64,000 bases of DNA from assembly GCA_020796225.1 (NCBI GenBank), contig CM036753.1, positions 3,038,001 to 3,102,000 of the forward strand, read 5' to 3'. Origin of the DNA: Arion vulgaris. Its lineage: Eukaryota; Mollusca; Gastropoda; Stylommatophora; Arionidae. The translations under genes were made by a program, and so were the position numbers. Positions 1-10,747 of the stretch are shown one piece after another; the stretch's first letter is position 1; each line of letters starts with the position of its first letter. The notes beneath the pieces were generated by a model. The model searched no databases. It was given only the letters and a program-made list of their open reading frames with translations, and was not told the DNA's origin.

Positions 1-152
1 TAGACGGTGGTAGACGATGGTAGTGCATCAATGTCAGTTGAATGATGAACAGAAAATGGGACGAATACTGGAGAAGTGATGAGATCAAAAGTCTGGTTAA
101 CCACTAGTAACAACTGTTATAAGAAAGAGAGGATGAAGATATGTTGGTCATC

Positions 153-2053
153 AAGTAGACATTGAAGTGGGAGACAAAGTAGGCATTGAAGTGGGAGACA
201 AAGTAGACATTGAAGTGGGAGACAAAGTAGGCATTGAGGGAGACAAAGTAGGCATTGAAGTGGGAGACAAAGTAGACATTGAAGTGGGAGACAAAGTAGG
301 CATTGAAGTGGGAGACAAAGTATGCATTGAAGTGGGAGACAAAGTAGACATTGAAGTGGGAGACAAAGTAGACATTGAAGTGGGAGACAAAGTAGACATT
401 GAAGTTGGAGACAAAGTAGACATTGAAGTGGGAGACAAAGTAGACATTGAAGTGGGAGACAAAGTAGACATTGAAGTGGGAGACAAAGTAGACATTGAAG
501 TGGGAGACAAAGTAGACATTGAAGTGGGAGACAAAGTAGACATTGAAGTGGGAGACAAAGTAGACATTGAAGTGGGAGACAAAGTAGACATTGAAGTGGG
601 AGACAAAGTAGACATTGAAGTGGGAGACAAAGTAGGCATTGAAGTGGGAGACAAAGTAGACATTGAAGTGGGAGACAAAGTAGGCATTGAAGTGGAGACA
701 AAGTAGACATTGAAGTGGGAGACAAAGTAGGCATTGAAGTGGGAGACAAAGTAGACATTGAAGTGGGAGACAAAGTAGGCATTGAAGTGGGAGACAAAGT
801 AGCATTAGTGGGAGACAAGTACATTGAAGGGAGACAAAGTAGACATTGAAGTGGGAGACAAAGTAGACATTGAAGTGGGAGACAAAGTAGACATTGAAGT
901 GGGAGACAAAGTATGCATTGAAGTGGGAGACAAAGTAGACATTGAAGTGGGAGACAAAGTAGACATTGAAGTGGGAGACAAAGTAGGCATTGAAGTGGGA
1001 GACAAAGTAGGCATTAGTGGAACAAAGTAGGCATTGAAGTGGGAGACAAAGTAGGCATTGAAGTGGGAGACAAAGTAGGCATTGAAGTGGGAGACAAAGT
1101 AGGCATTGAAGTGGGAGACAAAGTAGGCATTGAAGTGGGAGACAAAGTAGACATTGAAGTGGGAGACAAAGTAGGCATTGAAGTGGGAGACAAAGTAGGC
1201 ATTGAAGTGGGAGACAAAGTAGACATTGAAGTGGGAGACAAAGTAGGCATTGAAGTGGGAGACAAAGTAGCATTGAAGTGGGAGACAAGTAGCATTGAAG
1301 TGGAGACAAAGTAGGCATTGAAGTGGGAGACAAAGTAGACATTGAAGAGGGAGACAAAGTAGACATTGAAGTGGGAGACAAAGTAGGACATTGAAGTGGA
1401 GACAAAGTAGACATTGAAGTGGGAGACAAAGTAGACATTGAAGTGGGAGACAAAGTAGACATTGAAGTGGGAGACAAAGTAGACATTGAAGTGGGAGACA
1501 AAGTAGACATTGAAGTGGGAGACAAAGTAGACATTGAAGTGGGAGACAAAGTAGACATTGAAGTGGGAGACAAAGTAGACATTGAAGTGGGAGACAAAGT
1601 AGACATTGAAGTGGGAGACAAAGTAGACATTGAAGTGGGAGACAAAGTAGACATTGAAGTGGGAGACAAAGTAGACATTGAAGTGGGAGACAAAGTAGAC
1701 ATTGAAGTGGGAGACAAAGTAGACATTGAAGTGGGAGACAAAGTAGACATTGAAGTGGGAGACAAAGTAGACATTGAAGTGGGAGACAAAGTAGACATTG
1801 AAGTGGGAGACAAAGTAGACATTGAAGTGGGAGACAAAGTAGACATTGAAGTGGGGAGAGCAAAGTAGACATTGAAGTGGGAGACAAAGTAGACATTGAA
1901 GTGGGAGACAAAGTAGACATTGAAGTGGGAGACAAAGTAGACATTGAAGTGGGAGACAAAGTAGACATTGAAGTGGGGACAAGTAGATTGAAGTGAGACA
2001 AAGAGCATTGAAGTGGGAGAAAAGAGCATTGAAGTGGGAGACAAGTAGCATTA
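153..2053. repeat. 24-bp minisatellite array, about 79 copies
   Basis: Near-perfect head-to-tail copies of a 24-bp unit containing GACATTGAAGTGGGAGACAA, with a common A-to-G variant (GGCATT) and a few one- to several-base deletions near 790-830, 1010-1025, 1265-1310 and 1975-2050. Because 24 is a multiple of three and the unit lacks stops in several frames, long open frames appear on both strands (8-residue periods such as DIEVGDKV). These are a by-product of the array; I see no start context, splice signal or non-repeat domain to support a gene. Confidence 0.97.
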
Positions 2054-2670
2054 TGAACAAATAACTGAGGAGAGAGATGCATTAGGAAACCCTGACAGAA
2101 CTTTATGAGAGAGGCGAAAATATTGACTCATTTCCATAGAGGTGATTGAACCAGTTGCCCAGGATAGATCGATATAGAGAAATCGTTAGAAGACCCTATG
2201 TAACATATAACGGCAGGAGAGGGATCTAATAATAAAAATAATCCATTATATTTTGCCGAATTTTTTTTTTTTTGAATGTATGTTTCCATTTTCCAAGAAA
2301 TGGGAAAATTTGTCTTGCGTGTTTTGATAAGCAACGATACGATCGCATTTTAGAATTTAGATTTCCTGTTCACAGGTGGTGTAACTACTTTTTTATCTTC
2401 CCGTTTACCCATGCGCAAGCTCAGAGACCTAGTATATTGGCTAACGGAACACGTTATGAAATGTACACATACCTCATAACTCAGTCAAGAGTTGTAAATG
2501 GTCGCGTTAACCTACATATTTTGGTAGGAATAAGCTGTCCAAATTTCATTTCTGAGTTTAGAGTACCTAAGTTTTGTTTCTGTGACAAACAAACAGGCAG
2601 TCAGTTTTATAATTACGATAGCACTACATTTCAAACTTATTGTATTTATTTATTAGATGTTACCATCTGT
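2054..2670. other. Unassigned spacer
   Basis: AT-rich unique-looking sequence with one T-run at about 2,262-2,273. An open frame from 2,272 runs through it into the SINE that follows, so it is unlikely to be a gene. I recognise nothing else. Confidence 0.5.
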
Positions 2671-2945
2671 CTCGAGAGTCGCTGTAGCGTAGTTGTTAGC
2701 GAACTCGCTTCGCAAGGCTGGTGGTCTGGGTTCCACTCACGCAATGTGCGTGGAATTTTCCCGACCACGACGGCTCTCAGGTCGACCCAGCCTCAACTGG
2801 GTACCAGACATGCTCTGGGAAAGTAAAGGCGGCCGGCGTGACGCTGACCACATCACCCATCATGTGCCGACGGTCAATGAAAAATACAGGCACTGTATTG
2901 ACCTATATACCACGAGGTATGAAAGGGTTCCTTTACTTTCTCTTT
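2671..2945 (+). mobile_element. tRNA-derived SINE, family A
   Basis: Starts with a tRNA-like promoter: an A-box-like TAGCGTAGTTGTTAGCG and about 30 bases later a B-box-like GGTCTGGGTTCCACTC. The body (GGTCGACCCAGCCTCAACTG, then TGACCACATCACCCA) is shared with copies at about 14,097 and 43,845. Three copies with the same start and body support a SINE. None has an obvious target-site duplication that I could confirm. Confidence 0.8.
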
Positions 2946-2984
2946 TTTACTACCATCTGTCTTACATTATTGAATGTATCTTTC

Positions 2985-3240
2985 GTCTATGTGTTGGCGG
3001 CGATCGCAAGGGGAGCAACGAATAGTAACACTCCCACCTACAAGGCATGTCGTATGAGAACTGAGGTAGGGCCTAGGGAAGCTACCCTAGTAAGTAAAAA
3101 GCGTAGCAGAAATCTGATGTGCTGGCCTACTTGTAGGCGCATAACTGGCACAACGTACTTTCGCTCTTAGACTCAGATCACATACCGATCACAAAGAGTG
3201 GTTAAACAAGTGGTCGGTATGGAATGTTCGAAGAAGCATA
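2985..3240 (+). repeat. Dispersed short repeat R240, copy 1
   Basis: About 240-bp repeat found at least ten times in this window. Landmarks in order are CTACAAGGCATGTCGTA, GCTACCCTAGTAAGTAAAAA, GGCCTACTTGTAGGCGCATA, TGGCACAACGTAC and ATCACAAAGAGTGGTTAAAC. The first third resembles the 5' region of the RTE LINE at 21.9 kb. It has no clear coding frame and is probably a non-autonomous element or a LINE 5'-end derivative. Confidence 0.8.
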
Positions 3241-3289
3241 AGAATGTATATTTGACCAAATTCGTGTCCTGACGTCTGCATCTCATCTT

Positions 3290-3371
3290 GGATCATCTGT
3301 ACAAACTATACTAGTCTATAGAATTCATGGAGTGGATCATCTGTACAAACTATACTAGTCTATAGAATTCA
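3290..3371. repeat. 44-bp direct duplication
   Basis: A 38-base stretch beginning GGATCATCTGTACAAACTAT occurs at 3,290-3,327 and identically at 3,334-3,371, separated by six bases. Confidence 0.9.
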
Positions 3372-3894
3372 AAGACCAACTACATTCTATAGGTCAGCTA
3401 CAAAGAAAAATATGTATTGCTACACCTGGTCAACTGAGTGTCCGTAACATTGTCATGGTTATCTACATTAACAATGAACCATTTTATCATCCATCACGAA
3501 AACTGCACTGAGATGGACAACAGAGGGTTAACGAAAACATGGAAGACACAAAACGACATGAAGGAGAACAGTAGAACAAGAACTAAAATGAATCAATCAC
3601 AACTGGGACACAATACAGAGGACGGTCAAGAACGGAGAAGAATAGTGAGCATTTGTTGCTGCACTAAGCGTCAGGGATGTCACGTGTTAGAGAGAGAGAG
3701 AGAGAGGGGGGAGAGAAAAGTTATCCACGAGACAATGTTGAATGTCTTGTAGCAATGTCCGCAGTACCCATACACGAATTAATTATTATCTATATTTCAG
3801 TAGGAAGTATGTCAAAATGTTTTTAAAACGAGGTTATGTATATTTAACCAGTAGTTTCTTACAATCTCTAGGGGCTTACTTGGATCAACTGTTC
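3372..3894. other. Unassigned spacer with GA microsatellite
   Basis: No recognisable gene. A short (GA)n tract lies at about 3,690-3,715 inside a chance open frame (3,438-3,752). Confidence 0.5.
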
Positions 3895-4262
3895 TGGACA
3901 TGCGGATGAGTAGTGATCGCGGCAATGCAAAAGCAGACATGCGTGCATAAAACAACACCAATCGCCAGAGAATTGAAGATGGATTGAGGGTAGGGTGGAT
4001 GCCATTCGGTTTCTCGTGAACCCCCTTTTTCTGTTGGATGAAGACGCAATATTTATGTTGAATCTTTTATTGTTTTATGTTGAATCTTTTTATTGATTTA
4101 TGTTGAATCTTTTTATCGATTTATGTTGAATCTTTTTATCGATTTAAGTTTGGAATTACACGTTGTACGAGCAGAAATGGGTGTCTGGGTGGGGGTATAA
4201 TGAAGAATATGTTTAATCAGCGAGTCACGGGAACCATCAGTTTGCATACGCTTTGATATATT
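3895..4262 (+). pseudogene. Decayed RNase H-type LINE fragment (family RH1) with a 23-bp mini-array
   Basis: Broken frames match the RNase H tail seen better at 57.7-58.1 kb: a SGHAD-like motif, then ARELKMD, then a region where the 57.8-kb copy reads LLDEDTNINVESIKRF, then the end of the LINE with the phrase GTCACGGGAACCATCAGT. Between about 4,048 and 4,145 the segment with TTATGTTGAATCTTTTTAT is repeated about four times with a 23-bp period. Stops and frameshifts throughout show it is dead. Confidence 0.65.
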
Positions 4263-4284
4263 CTATGGGAAACAGGAATTCCAC

Positions 4285-4700
4285 ATTGCTATGAAGTCAG
4301 TTCAGCCAGAGCCAACTATAAACTACTGGGCCTTCGGGCTCAGGTAAGAATTATGGGAAATCAGACCCCAACTACACCACGTGACATCGCATTCCAGTAT
4401 TGGTGTATATAGACGAATTCATTTAAAATCAACACAAAATGCTAACTCGAAGTTATATTATGCACAAGTTAAGTTTAACAATAAGGAATATCAATATTAT
4501 AAATATTTTCACCAATAAATAACCATAGACTCACCGAATTGAGTAAAATTGCAAAAAAGCGTTCAGTGTTCTATCAAACATCTGTATTTTCCAGATCCCT
4601 TTCTTATCTAGGTGGGGAATACCCGGCCAGTTGTCTGGCCTGTTAGAGTTTGGCTGTGGTTCAGCCAACCAGTAATTACTATCACACAAGTTTGTCCTTT
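4285..4700 (+). repeat. Dispersed repeat D1, copy 1
   Basis: About 400 bp that recurs in inverted orientation at 18,600-18,990 and in broken form at 33,300-34,300. Shared landmarks include GAATTCATTTAAAATCAACAC, ACCATAGACTCACCGAATT and GTTCTATCAAACAT. There is no coding capacity, so it is probably a non-autonomous transposon. I could not define its termini with confidence. Confidence 0.7.
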
Positions 4701-5231
4701 GTCGTGAAAACTGACACCGTCTGATGTAAAAATGGTCGATGAACAGCTGTGATTTCTCATATTTCTATTTAGTGAAATTTACTAAGTGTTCCGTGTATCG
4801 TCGTTTCGGGAAGTATACACAATAAAAAAAAACATGAAAGCTATAATAGGAATGATGACATGTTGATAACATCATGTCTTCCAAACATGGCTACTTTCTT
4901 AGACATGTGACCTACTTTCGTTATACAACAATAGCTCGTGAAATGATATTTTTATACTTTGTGTGTTTACTAACTTGTTAACCTTGTCCTTTGATTATAT
5001 GTGTATGTGTAAAATATGTGTATTTCAAGAAGTGTACAATAATACGACGATACATGCAGGAAAGAAAGAATGCAACTACATTGTTGACCCCAGTAATAGG
5101 GTCAAGGCTAAAGTTAACGTCATCGCGTGTTATGGCTCACGGCCTTGACATAATTTAAAGAAAACCCAGTCTTTGTTGAAAGTTGTGTTTGTTATGTTTA
5201 ATAATAATAAAAATCATCAACTTTTCAGCTT
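4701..5231. other. Unassigned spacer
   Basis: AT-rich; I see no gene, RNA or repeat copy here. Confidence 0.4.
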
Positions 5232-5727
5232 TCTCTGAAGCTAACATTCACCAAATCGTTTCTCTGAAGCAAACATTCACCAAATCGTTTCTCTGAAGCA
5301 AACATTCACCAAATCGTTTCTCTGAAGCAAACATTCACCAAATCGTTTCTCTGAAGCAAACATTCACCAAATCGTTTCTCTAAAGCAAACATTCACCAAA
5401 TCGTTTCTCTGAAGCAAACATTCACCAAATCGTTTCTCTGAAGTAAACATTCACCAAATCGTTTCTCTGAAGCAAACATTCACCAAATCGTTTCTCTGAA
5501 GCAAACATTCACCAAATCGTTTCTCTGAAGCAAACATTCACCAAATCGTTTCTCTGAAGCAAACATTCACCAAATCGTTTCTCTGAAGCAAACATTCACC
5601 AAATCTTTTCTCAAGCAAACATTCACCAAATCGTTTCTCTGAAGCAAACATTCACCAAATCGTTTCTCTGAAGCAAACATTCACCAAATCGTTTCTCTGA
5701 AGTAAACATTCACCAAATCGTTTCTGT
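5232..5727. repeat. 29-bp minisatellite, about 17 copies
   Basis: Tandem copies with a 29-bp period; each unit contains GAAGCAAACATTCACCAAAT. One unit near 5,605 lacks a few bases. Because 29 is not a multiple of three, no long frame is created. Confidence 0.97.
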
Positions 5728-5934
5728 GCATCAATTTTGTTTAATTTTATATTTCATTCTTTTCACTCCAACATCAAATTGCACAACTCTTCGTTCCTAT
5801 GATTCTGCATTTTAATTTGCCTTTTTCTTCGAACCGTCCCAGGTCGACCACTTGTTAAACTACTCTTTGTGTTATGTATGTTATCTTTGTATATCATGGA
5901 CAGAGAAGAGAACAAATAAATATATCCAGTGGTT

Positions 5935-6135
5935 ACTGGGCCCAAATTTGGGGTGTAAAGAATAGAACTACTGTTACCTCCCATGCATGTCGTAAGAGGC
6001 GACTAAGGAGGTTTGGCTGAAATCGGATGCACATGTCCTAAACGTGTAGAAGTCTATGCGTTTAGGGGCCTACCAAACCAATGTGCAACGTATACACGTT
6101 CTTGGCAAAGATCAAACATATCACAGAGTGATTAA
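5935..6135 (+). repeat. Hairpin-core dispersed repeat, subfamily 2
   Basis: Contains CATGTCGTAAGAGGCGACTA, the same core as R240 and the RTE 5' region, but different flanks: GGGGTGTAAAGAATAGAAC before it and TGCGTTTAGGGGCCTACCAA after it. A reverse copy of the second half lies at about 51,540-51,665 and a short copy at 57,590-57,690. A reverse R240 fragment precedes it at about 5,815-5,895. Confidence 0.7.
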
Positions 6136-6450
6136 TATCGGTCGTAAAGAACGATCGCAAAGAAGATATCCAGAAAGAATTCAAAATCAAAGAAAATTGG
6201 CTAATGCTACAAATAAGAAAAAGAAAATTAAGGTATTTTGGACATATAAAAAGACACGAAGGGCTGGAGACCATAAGGGTAGGGAGGCATACCAGCAAAA
6301 AGGGAAGAGGAAGACCACGGAGAAGATGGATTCAGGATGTAACTGATGGTTTAAACATGACGGCTTCAGAGGCATGACATCTGGCCTACGAGAGAGAGAA
6401 ATTCCGAAGGACTTGGGGTGGCAAAATTCTGCTCAGGACAAGCTATTTGA
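6136..6450 (+). pseudogene. LINE 3' end (family L-a)
   Basis: Decayed C-terminus of a non-LTR retrotransposon polyprotein. Recognisable pieces are RKLRYFGHIKRHEGLET followed by GRGRPRRRWIQDV, the basic tail typical of endonuclease-plus-RT LINEs, then a 3' tail ending in a GATGAT run. Two minus-strand relatives lie at about 43,630-43,810 and 44,640-45,060. Only the last 100 or so codons remain. Confidence 0.75.
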
Positions 6451-6465
6451 TGATGATGTTATCTG

Positions 6466-6625
6466 AGCCTAAGAACGATTGTACGTTGTGTCAGTTACGC
6501 GCCTACAAGTAGGCCAGTACATCATAGTTCTGCGACGCTTTTTATTTACTAAAGTAGTTTTCCTATGCCCCTACCTGAAACGCCACTTATGACATGGTCG
6601 CAGTAGGTGTCTGCGACCTATAATG
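6466..6625 (-). repeat. R240, copy 2 (reverse)
   Basis: Reverse complement of the R240 landmarks: ATCTGAGCCTAAGAACGATT, GCGCCTACAAGTAGGCCAGT and TTTTTATTTACTAAAGTAG. Confidence 0.8.
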
Positions 6626-6664
6626 GCCTCAATATTGACAATGTGCTATCTCTGTACGTTTGAC

Positions 6665-6860
6665 CTATTTTAACAAATTACCATTAGTCATTTTTAGCAT
6701 TCGTGAGATTCCCAGTAATCTTCTGTAAAACCACTTAACTGTGCCCTGAAGGGAATCTGTTATTTGTTTATTTACTGTCAAGGACACACTATCATATGTC
6801 AATACTGGTTCTATGTAGCACGGAACGACTCTATTTCTGATTTTAACTCCTGCAATGACA
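6665..6860 (-). pseudogene. LINE 3' fragment (RTE-type tail)
   Basis: A minus-strand open frame of 77 codons carries EPVLTYDSVSLTVNKQ and WFYRRLLGISRMLKMTNGN, the region after the RT domain in RTE-like LINEs (usual form: Y-G-S/C-E-T-W, then W-F-x-R-R-M-L). It is a short 5'-truncated relic that runs into the array to its right. Confidence 0.7.
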
Positions 6861-6885
6861 TGCCACATGCAACTGTTGAGCATAC

Positions 6886-7120
6886 CATTCTCCTGCAATG
6901 AATGCCATGCAAACTGTTAGAGCAGTACTCATTTCTCCTGCAATATGACATGCCACATGGCATATCATTTTCCTGCAATATGATATGTCATTTCTCCTGC
7001 AATATGATATGTCATTTCTCCTGCAATATGACATGTCATTTCTCCTGCAATATGACATGTCATTTCTCCTGCAATATGACATGTCATTTCTCCTGCAATA
7101 TGACATGCCACATGGCAAAC
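6886..7120. repeat. 24-bp minisatellite, about 9 copies
   Basis: Unit contains TTTCTCCTGCAATATGACAT with a 24-bp period. The flanking units are degenerate and carry the longer TGCCACATG variant. It makes chance open frames on both strands. Confidence 0.95.
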
Positions 7121-7206
7121 TGTTAGAGCAGTACTAATTTTCCGACAAGCAATCTCACTTGCCAAAATAGTGATGTTTAATATTCATCTGAGAAATCCCA
7201 TCTCTC

Positions 7207-7509
7207 AGCCCATCACGTGTAGTAGCTTAAGCTCAGCCCATCACGTGTAGTAGCTTAAGCTCAGCCCATCACGTGTAGTAGCTTAAGCTCAGCCCATCAC
7301 GTGTAGTAGCTTAAGCTCAGCACATCACGTGTAGTAGCTTAAGCTCAGCCCATCACGTAGTAGCTAAGCTCAGCCCATCACGTGTAGTAGCTTAAGCTCA
7401 GCCCATCACGTGTAGTAGCTTAAGCTCAGCCCATCACGTGTAGTAGCTTAAGCTCAGCCCATCACGTGTAGTAGCTTAAGCTCAGCCCATCACGTGTAGT
7501 AGCTTAAGC
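7207..7509. repeat. 28-bp minisatellite derived from a SINE head, about 11 copies
   Basis: Unit contains CATCACGTGTAGTAGCTTAA with a 28-bp period. The last unit runs without a break into the SINE that starts at about 7,499, and GTAGTAGCTTAAGC matches the start of that SINE family (GTAGTATAAGC in the 20.8-kb copy). Confidence 0.95.
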
Positions 7510-7660
7510 GGTAGTGAGCTCGATCACAACCCAAACGTACCTGGTTCAAACTCCGCGGCAAGTTTGGAAGCAAATTAGTTCCCTTGGATTTTTACGAACT
7601 GTAAAATATACCTCACCGTTCAGAAAGCAATGTCAAACTATTGAACGTATCCTAGCAATC
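7497..7660 (+). mobile_element. tRNA-derived SINE, family C
   Basis: tRNA-like head: TTAAGCGGTAGTGAGC as A box and CCTGGTTCAAACTCC as a near-perfect B box, followed by GCAAGTTTGGAAGCAAATT. The only other copy is at 20,735-20,872 on the minus strand. Similarity runs to GTTCAGAAAGCAATG in both. Confidence 0.8.
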
Positions 7661-7729
7661 GACGACTCGTTTATTGTTCTTGATGGCTAAATCATGTCAA
7701 GGATTGGATACGATTTTCATTTTCACGAA

Positions 7730-7945
7730 TATTTGGGGGCGAAATGGTCAGGGCGTTTTTGTCTTGCATTCTGAAGCTCGTGGGTTCGGAGCTGGACCTC
7801 ACGGTTCACGTGAGCATTTTTGTCAGAGATCCCTAAGATTGTTGCTGCAGCTACGGAGTTCGTGCTTTGTACAATAGTCTAGTCAAGTGACGGAGACAGA
7901 CCGAGCCGTTTGAGGACAACAGTGCAATGACGTACTTCCTTCGCC
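7730..7945 (+). mobile_element. tRNA-derived SINE, family E
   Basis: Head with AAATGGTCAGGGCG (A box) and CGTGGGTTCGGAGC (B box). The body, AGAGATCCCTAAGATTGTTG then CTACGGAGTTCGTGC, is shared with copies at 51,665-51,900 and 54,815-55,075. Part of this body also resembles the SINE-D 3' segment (GTGCTACAGAGTTTGTGCA), suggesting a shared core. Confidence 0.75.
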
Positions 7946-7949
7946 GTCA

Positions 7950-8558
7950 GACCAGTTTTAGATGAATAATCATGACTAGTTTTAGATGAATAATCATGCC
8001 CAGTTTTAGATGAATAATCATGCCCAGTTTTAGATGAATAATCATGCCCAGTTTTAGATGAATAATCATGACTAGTTTTAGATGAATAATCATGACTAGT
8101 TTTCGATGAATAATCATGCCCAGTTTTAGATGAATAATCATGCCTAGTTTTAGATGAATAATCATGCCCAGTTTTAGATGAATAATCATGACTAGTTTTA
8201 GATGAATAATCATGACCAGTTTTAGATGAATAATCATGACTAGTTTTAGATGAATAATCATGCCCAGTTTTAGATAAATAATCATTACTAGTTTTAGATG
8301 AATAATCATGACTAGTTTTAGATGAATAATCATGACTAGTTTTAGATGAATAATCATGACTAGTTTTAGATGAATAATCATGACTAGTTTTAGATGAATA
8401 ATCATGACTAGTTTTAGATGAATAATCATGACCAGTTTTAGATGAATAATCATGCCCAGTTTTAGATGAATAATCATGACTAGTTTTAGATGAATAATCA
8501 TGACTAGTTTTAGATGAATAATCATGACTAGTTTTAGATGAATAATCATGACCAGTTT
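7950..8558. repeat. 24-bp minisatellite, about 25 copies
   Basis: Unit contains TTTTAGATGAATAATCATGA with a 24-bp period, with ACTAG, CCCAG and ACCAG variants at the unit junction. The minus strand reads as an open 8-residue period, which is not a gene. Confidence 0.97.
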
Positions 8559-9035
8559 ACAGACAAACAAAAACATATTTACACATAAGAACAGACTGTC
8601 TACATATCAAATGTGTCTAATCTAGATCAATATCAACTAGAGACAGCCGATGTTGCCAGGGACAACAAAATAACAGCAAACAATATGGCCAAATTCGTCG
8701 ACTGAATTCACAAAAGAGTGTATTCGCAAAAGAGTGTATTGACAAAAGTCAGATATTAAAATCATTATTCGAGAACACTAAATAGAAATCACATCTCTGC
8801 ACTACGGGCGTCCCACTTGATGCTCACACCCTTTTACTTTGCTCAAAGTGTTAGCGTTTAACACAGACAGAGATGTCAACCTCCTGACACCATCACTCTC
8901 AGCTAAAATAGTATGGGTAGCCACTTTTAGTAGAGCATTCTAAGGAATCACATGAGTATACTAAAGTCTGTCCGAATATATAAGTTTCATGTATGTGAAT
9001 CCCAGTTATTGACTAGATTGAGAGAGAGGTGGGTG
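8559..9035. other. Unassigned spacer
   Basis: No gene or known repeat seen. A small duplication (CAAAAGAGTGTATT twice) lies at about 8,710-8,745. Confidence 0.4.
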
Positions 9036-9235
9036 TGTCAATATTGGTACAACCCGAAAGGAACGACATACCAAAATACGCCCCAAAAAAAAGATTGATT
9101 AAAATCAACATCGAAATGGCGTGTTGGGTTGCTGGACGCTTCTGGATTCGTTGGGGCGGAGATCGGAGCACCTATGGACGTGTCCCCGGAGTGCTATGAT
9201 GATAGTGCTATGATGATAGTGCTATGATGATAGTC
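9036..9235 (+). pseudogene. LINE RH1 C-terminal fragment
   Basis: Matches the minus-strand copy at 29.85-30.0 kb: RKERHTK near the start and APMDVSPECYDDS near the end. The usual zinc-ligand phrase in this family is EHLWTCPECYDDS. It is frameshifted and ends in a short GTGCTATGATGATA triplication. Confidence 0.6.
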
Positions 9236-9296
9236 TTCATATAACTGATAAATGAAACAAGTATTAAGGCCTTCGAAAAAAAAAACAATTTCCCAA

Positions 9297-9372
9297 ACAC
9301 AGGATTCGAACCACAACCTTACTTCTTATGGAATGTTAGCGGGTTGTGCTCTGAAGAACGATAGTCTGCATA
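9297..9372 (-). mobile_element. tRNA-like sequence, probable SINE head
   Basis: On the minus strand GTGGTTCGAATCCTG is a perfect Pol III B box, and upstream lies AGAGCACAACCCGCTAAC as a poor A box. No complete cloverleaf is visible, so a SINE head or tRNA pseudogene is likelier than a working tRNA. Confidence 0.45.
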
Positions 9373-9734
9373 ACTAAGGAATCGACCGTACTGGGAATTA
9401 AATCAATATAGTTTTGTGCTTGAGTGCAGTGCAATATCACTGTACCCTACATATTCGTAATTATTGATTATTCTCGTTCACTTCAATCACGTGACATTAA
9501 TAAAGTAGATGAACATAGATATTGATTTTTGAGAGAGACTGACACACACAGAGCAAACATCTGGCTCTCCCGTCAACCTGTTTAATACCTGAAGTAATCA
9601 ACTATGCTTCAGTAGGTATGATAGTCAACTCAAGCAGCTGACAAGACGTATTCAATTGACTTCAAACAACTATTTACCACATCACGTGTTCTCTTTACTT
9701 CTAATTAATTGATTGATCTCAAATGGTGTAGCCA

Positions 9735-10215
9735 TCTGGTGAGAATGAACCCGAATACGCCAGTTGCAAGAGCGTACAACATGAAAATGGAATCATCAAG
9801 AGGAAGGGACAGACCAAGAACAAGATGGATGATGGTGTTATGAACATAACTTAAAACTCAAACAATACCGTCACCCAAAAAATATCCAAGCAATGGACAA
9901 AAAAGAGAATGGGGGATTATCCTCGAAACCGATCATCAGTTAAACATGCGACGCCTAACAACAAAAAGCAGAGATGGACAAAAGAAAAAAGATGGATGAT
10001 GGTGTTATGAACATCTTAAAACTCAACAATACCACAACATATCAAGCGACAGAGCGTGGATTATCTCGGAAACCGATCACCAGTTAAACATGCGACGCCT
10101 AACAACAAAAGCAAGACAGAGACGATGGATTATCTCGAAACCGATCACAGTTAAACATGCGACGCCTAACAACAACAAAAGCAGAGATGGACAAAGAAAA
10201 AGATGGATTGATATG
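9735..10215 (+). pseudogene. LINE 3' end with tandem duplication of its tail
   Basis: Reads as the C-terminus of an RTE-like polyprotein: RMNPNTPVARAYNMKMESS then RGRDRPRTRWM. The last coding stretch plus 3' region (GTTAAACATGCGACGCCTAA) then recurs about three times at intervals of roughly 80-125 bases, each copy slightly shorter. Confidence 0.7.
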
Positions 10216-10345
10216 ATCATCATCATTGCAAGTCGGTGAGTAACCATATGTGTTTCGATCTCTTTCTTAAGCAGGAAGATCTCAGCGGCAGTACACGAAC
10301 TCCGTAGCACCAGCGAGGGCCCCGATGTAATTTCTTCTTCATCGA
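10216..10345 (-). mobile_element. SINE-D 3' fragment (reverse)
   Basis: Carries the reverse of the SINE-D 3' half: GATCTCAGCGGCAGTACACG, CACCAGCGAGGGCCCCGATG and a TCATCATCAT tail region. The complete copies are at 13.1-13.5 and 34.85-35.29 kb. Confidence 0.7.
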
Positions 10346-10560
10346 ACGCTCCACATAGACCACATGTTAAACCACTCTTTATGATACGTATGCGATCTGA
10401 GCCTAAGAGCGATTGTACGTTGTGCCAGTTATGTGCCTTCAAGTAGGCCATGGCGCCAGAACATCCGATTTCTGTGGCGATATTTATTTACTAAAGCAGC
10501 TTCCTAGGCCCCTCGCTCAGTCGCCTCTTACGACATGCCTTGTAGGTAGCAGTGTTCTAA
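10346..10560 (-). repeat. R240, copy 3 (reverse)
   Basis: Reverse R240 landmarks: CATGTTAAACCACTCTTTAT, TGTACGTTGTGCCAGTTATG and GCCTCTTACGACATGCCTTG. Confidence 0.8.
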
Positions 10561-10579
10561 TTAATTACTTTCAAGTAGG

Positions 10580-10718
10580 TACGGATCTAACCATAATGAC
10601 TTGGTATCGTCTACCACAGAATGTCACTTTGAAAAAAATATCACACAACGCAAGTGGAAGACCACGCAAAAGATGGAGTGAGACATCAAGGACATCTTTA
10701 GAGAAATGAATACCAACT
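10580..10718 (+). pseudogene. LINE 3' end (family L-b)
   Basis: Frame with MTWYRLPQNVTLKK then ASGRPRKRWSETSR. This is the basic C-terminal tail shared with the longer copy at 17.69-18.26 kb (MPWYRLPQR there). Confidence 0.65.
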
Positions 10719-10747
10719 TAAATGAAAATCCTCTTAGCGGCCACACT

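Noticed and set aside
104..2082. Long open frames on both strands (up to 646 codons) in the first array
   Set aside because: All are translations of the 24-bp repeat, open because the unit is a multiple of three; no non-repeat domain or splice signal.
7497..7570. Functional tRNA genes at SINE heads (also 9.3, 15.4, 19.4, 43.9 and 54.8 kb)
   Set aside because: A and B boxes are present but no intact cloverleaf with paired acceptor stem; bodies recur as SINEs.
153..8558. CRISPR-like regular repeats
   Set aside because: Arrays have no unique spacers, and the DNA is eukaryotic with introns and retrotransposons.
7947..8576. 209-codon minus-strand frame of repeated K-L-V-M-I-I-H-L
   Set aside because: Pure 24-bp array translation; the look of a membrane repeat protein is accidental.
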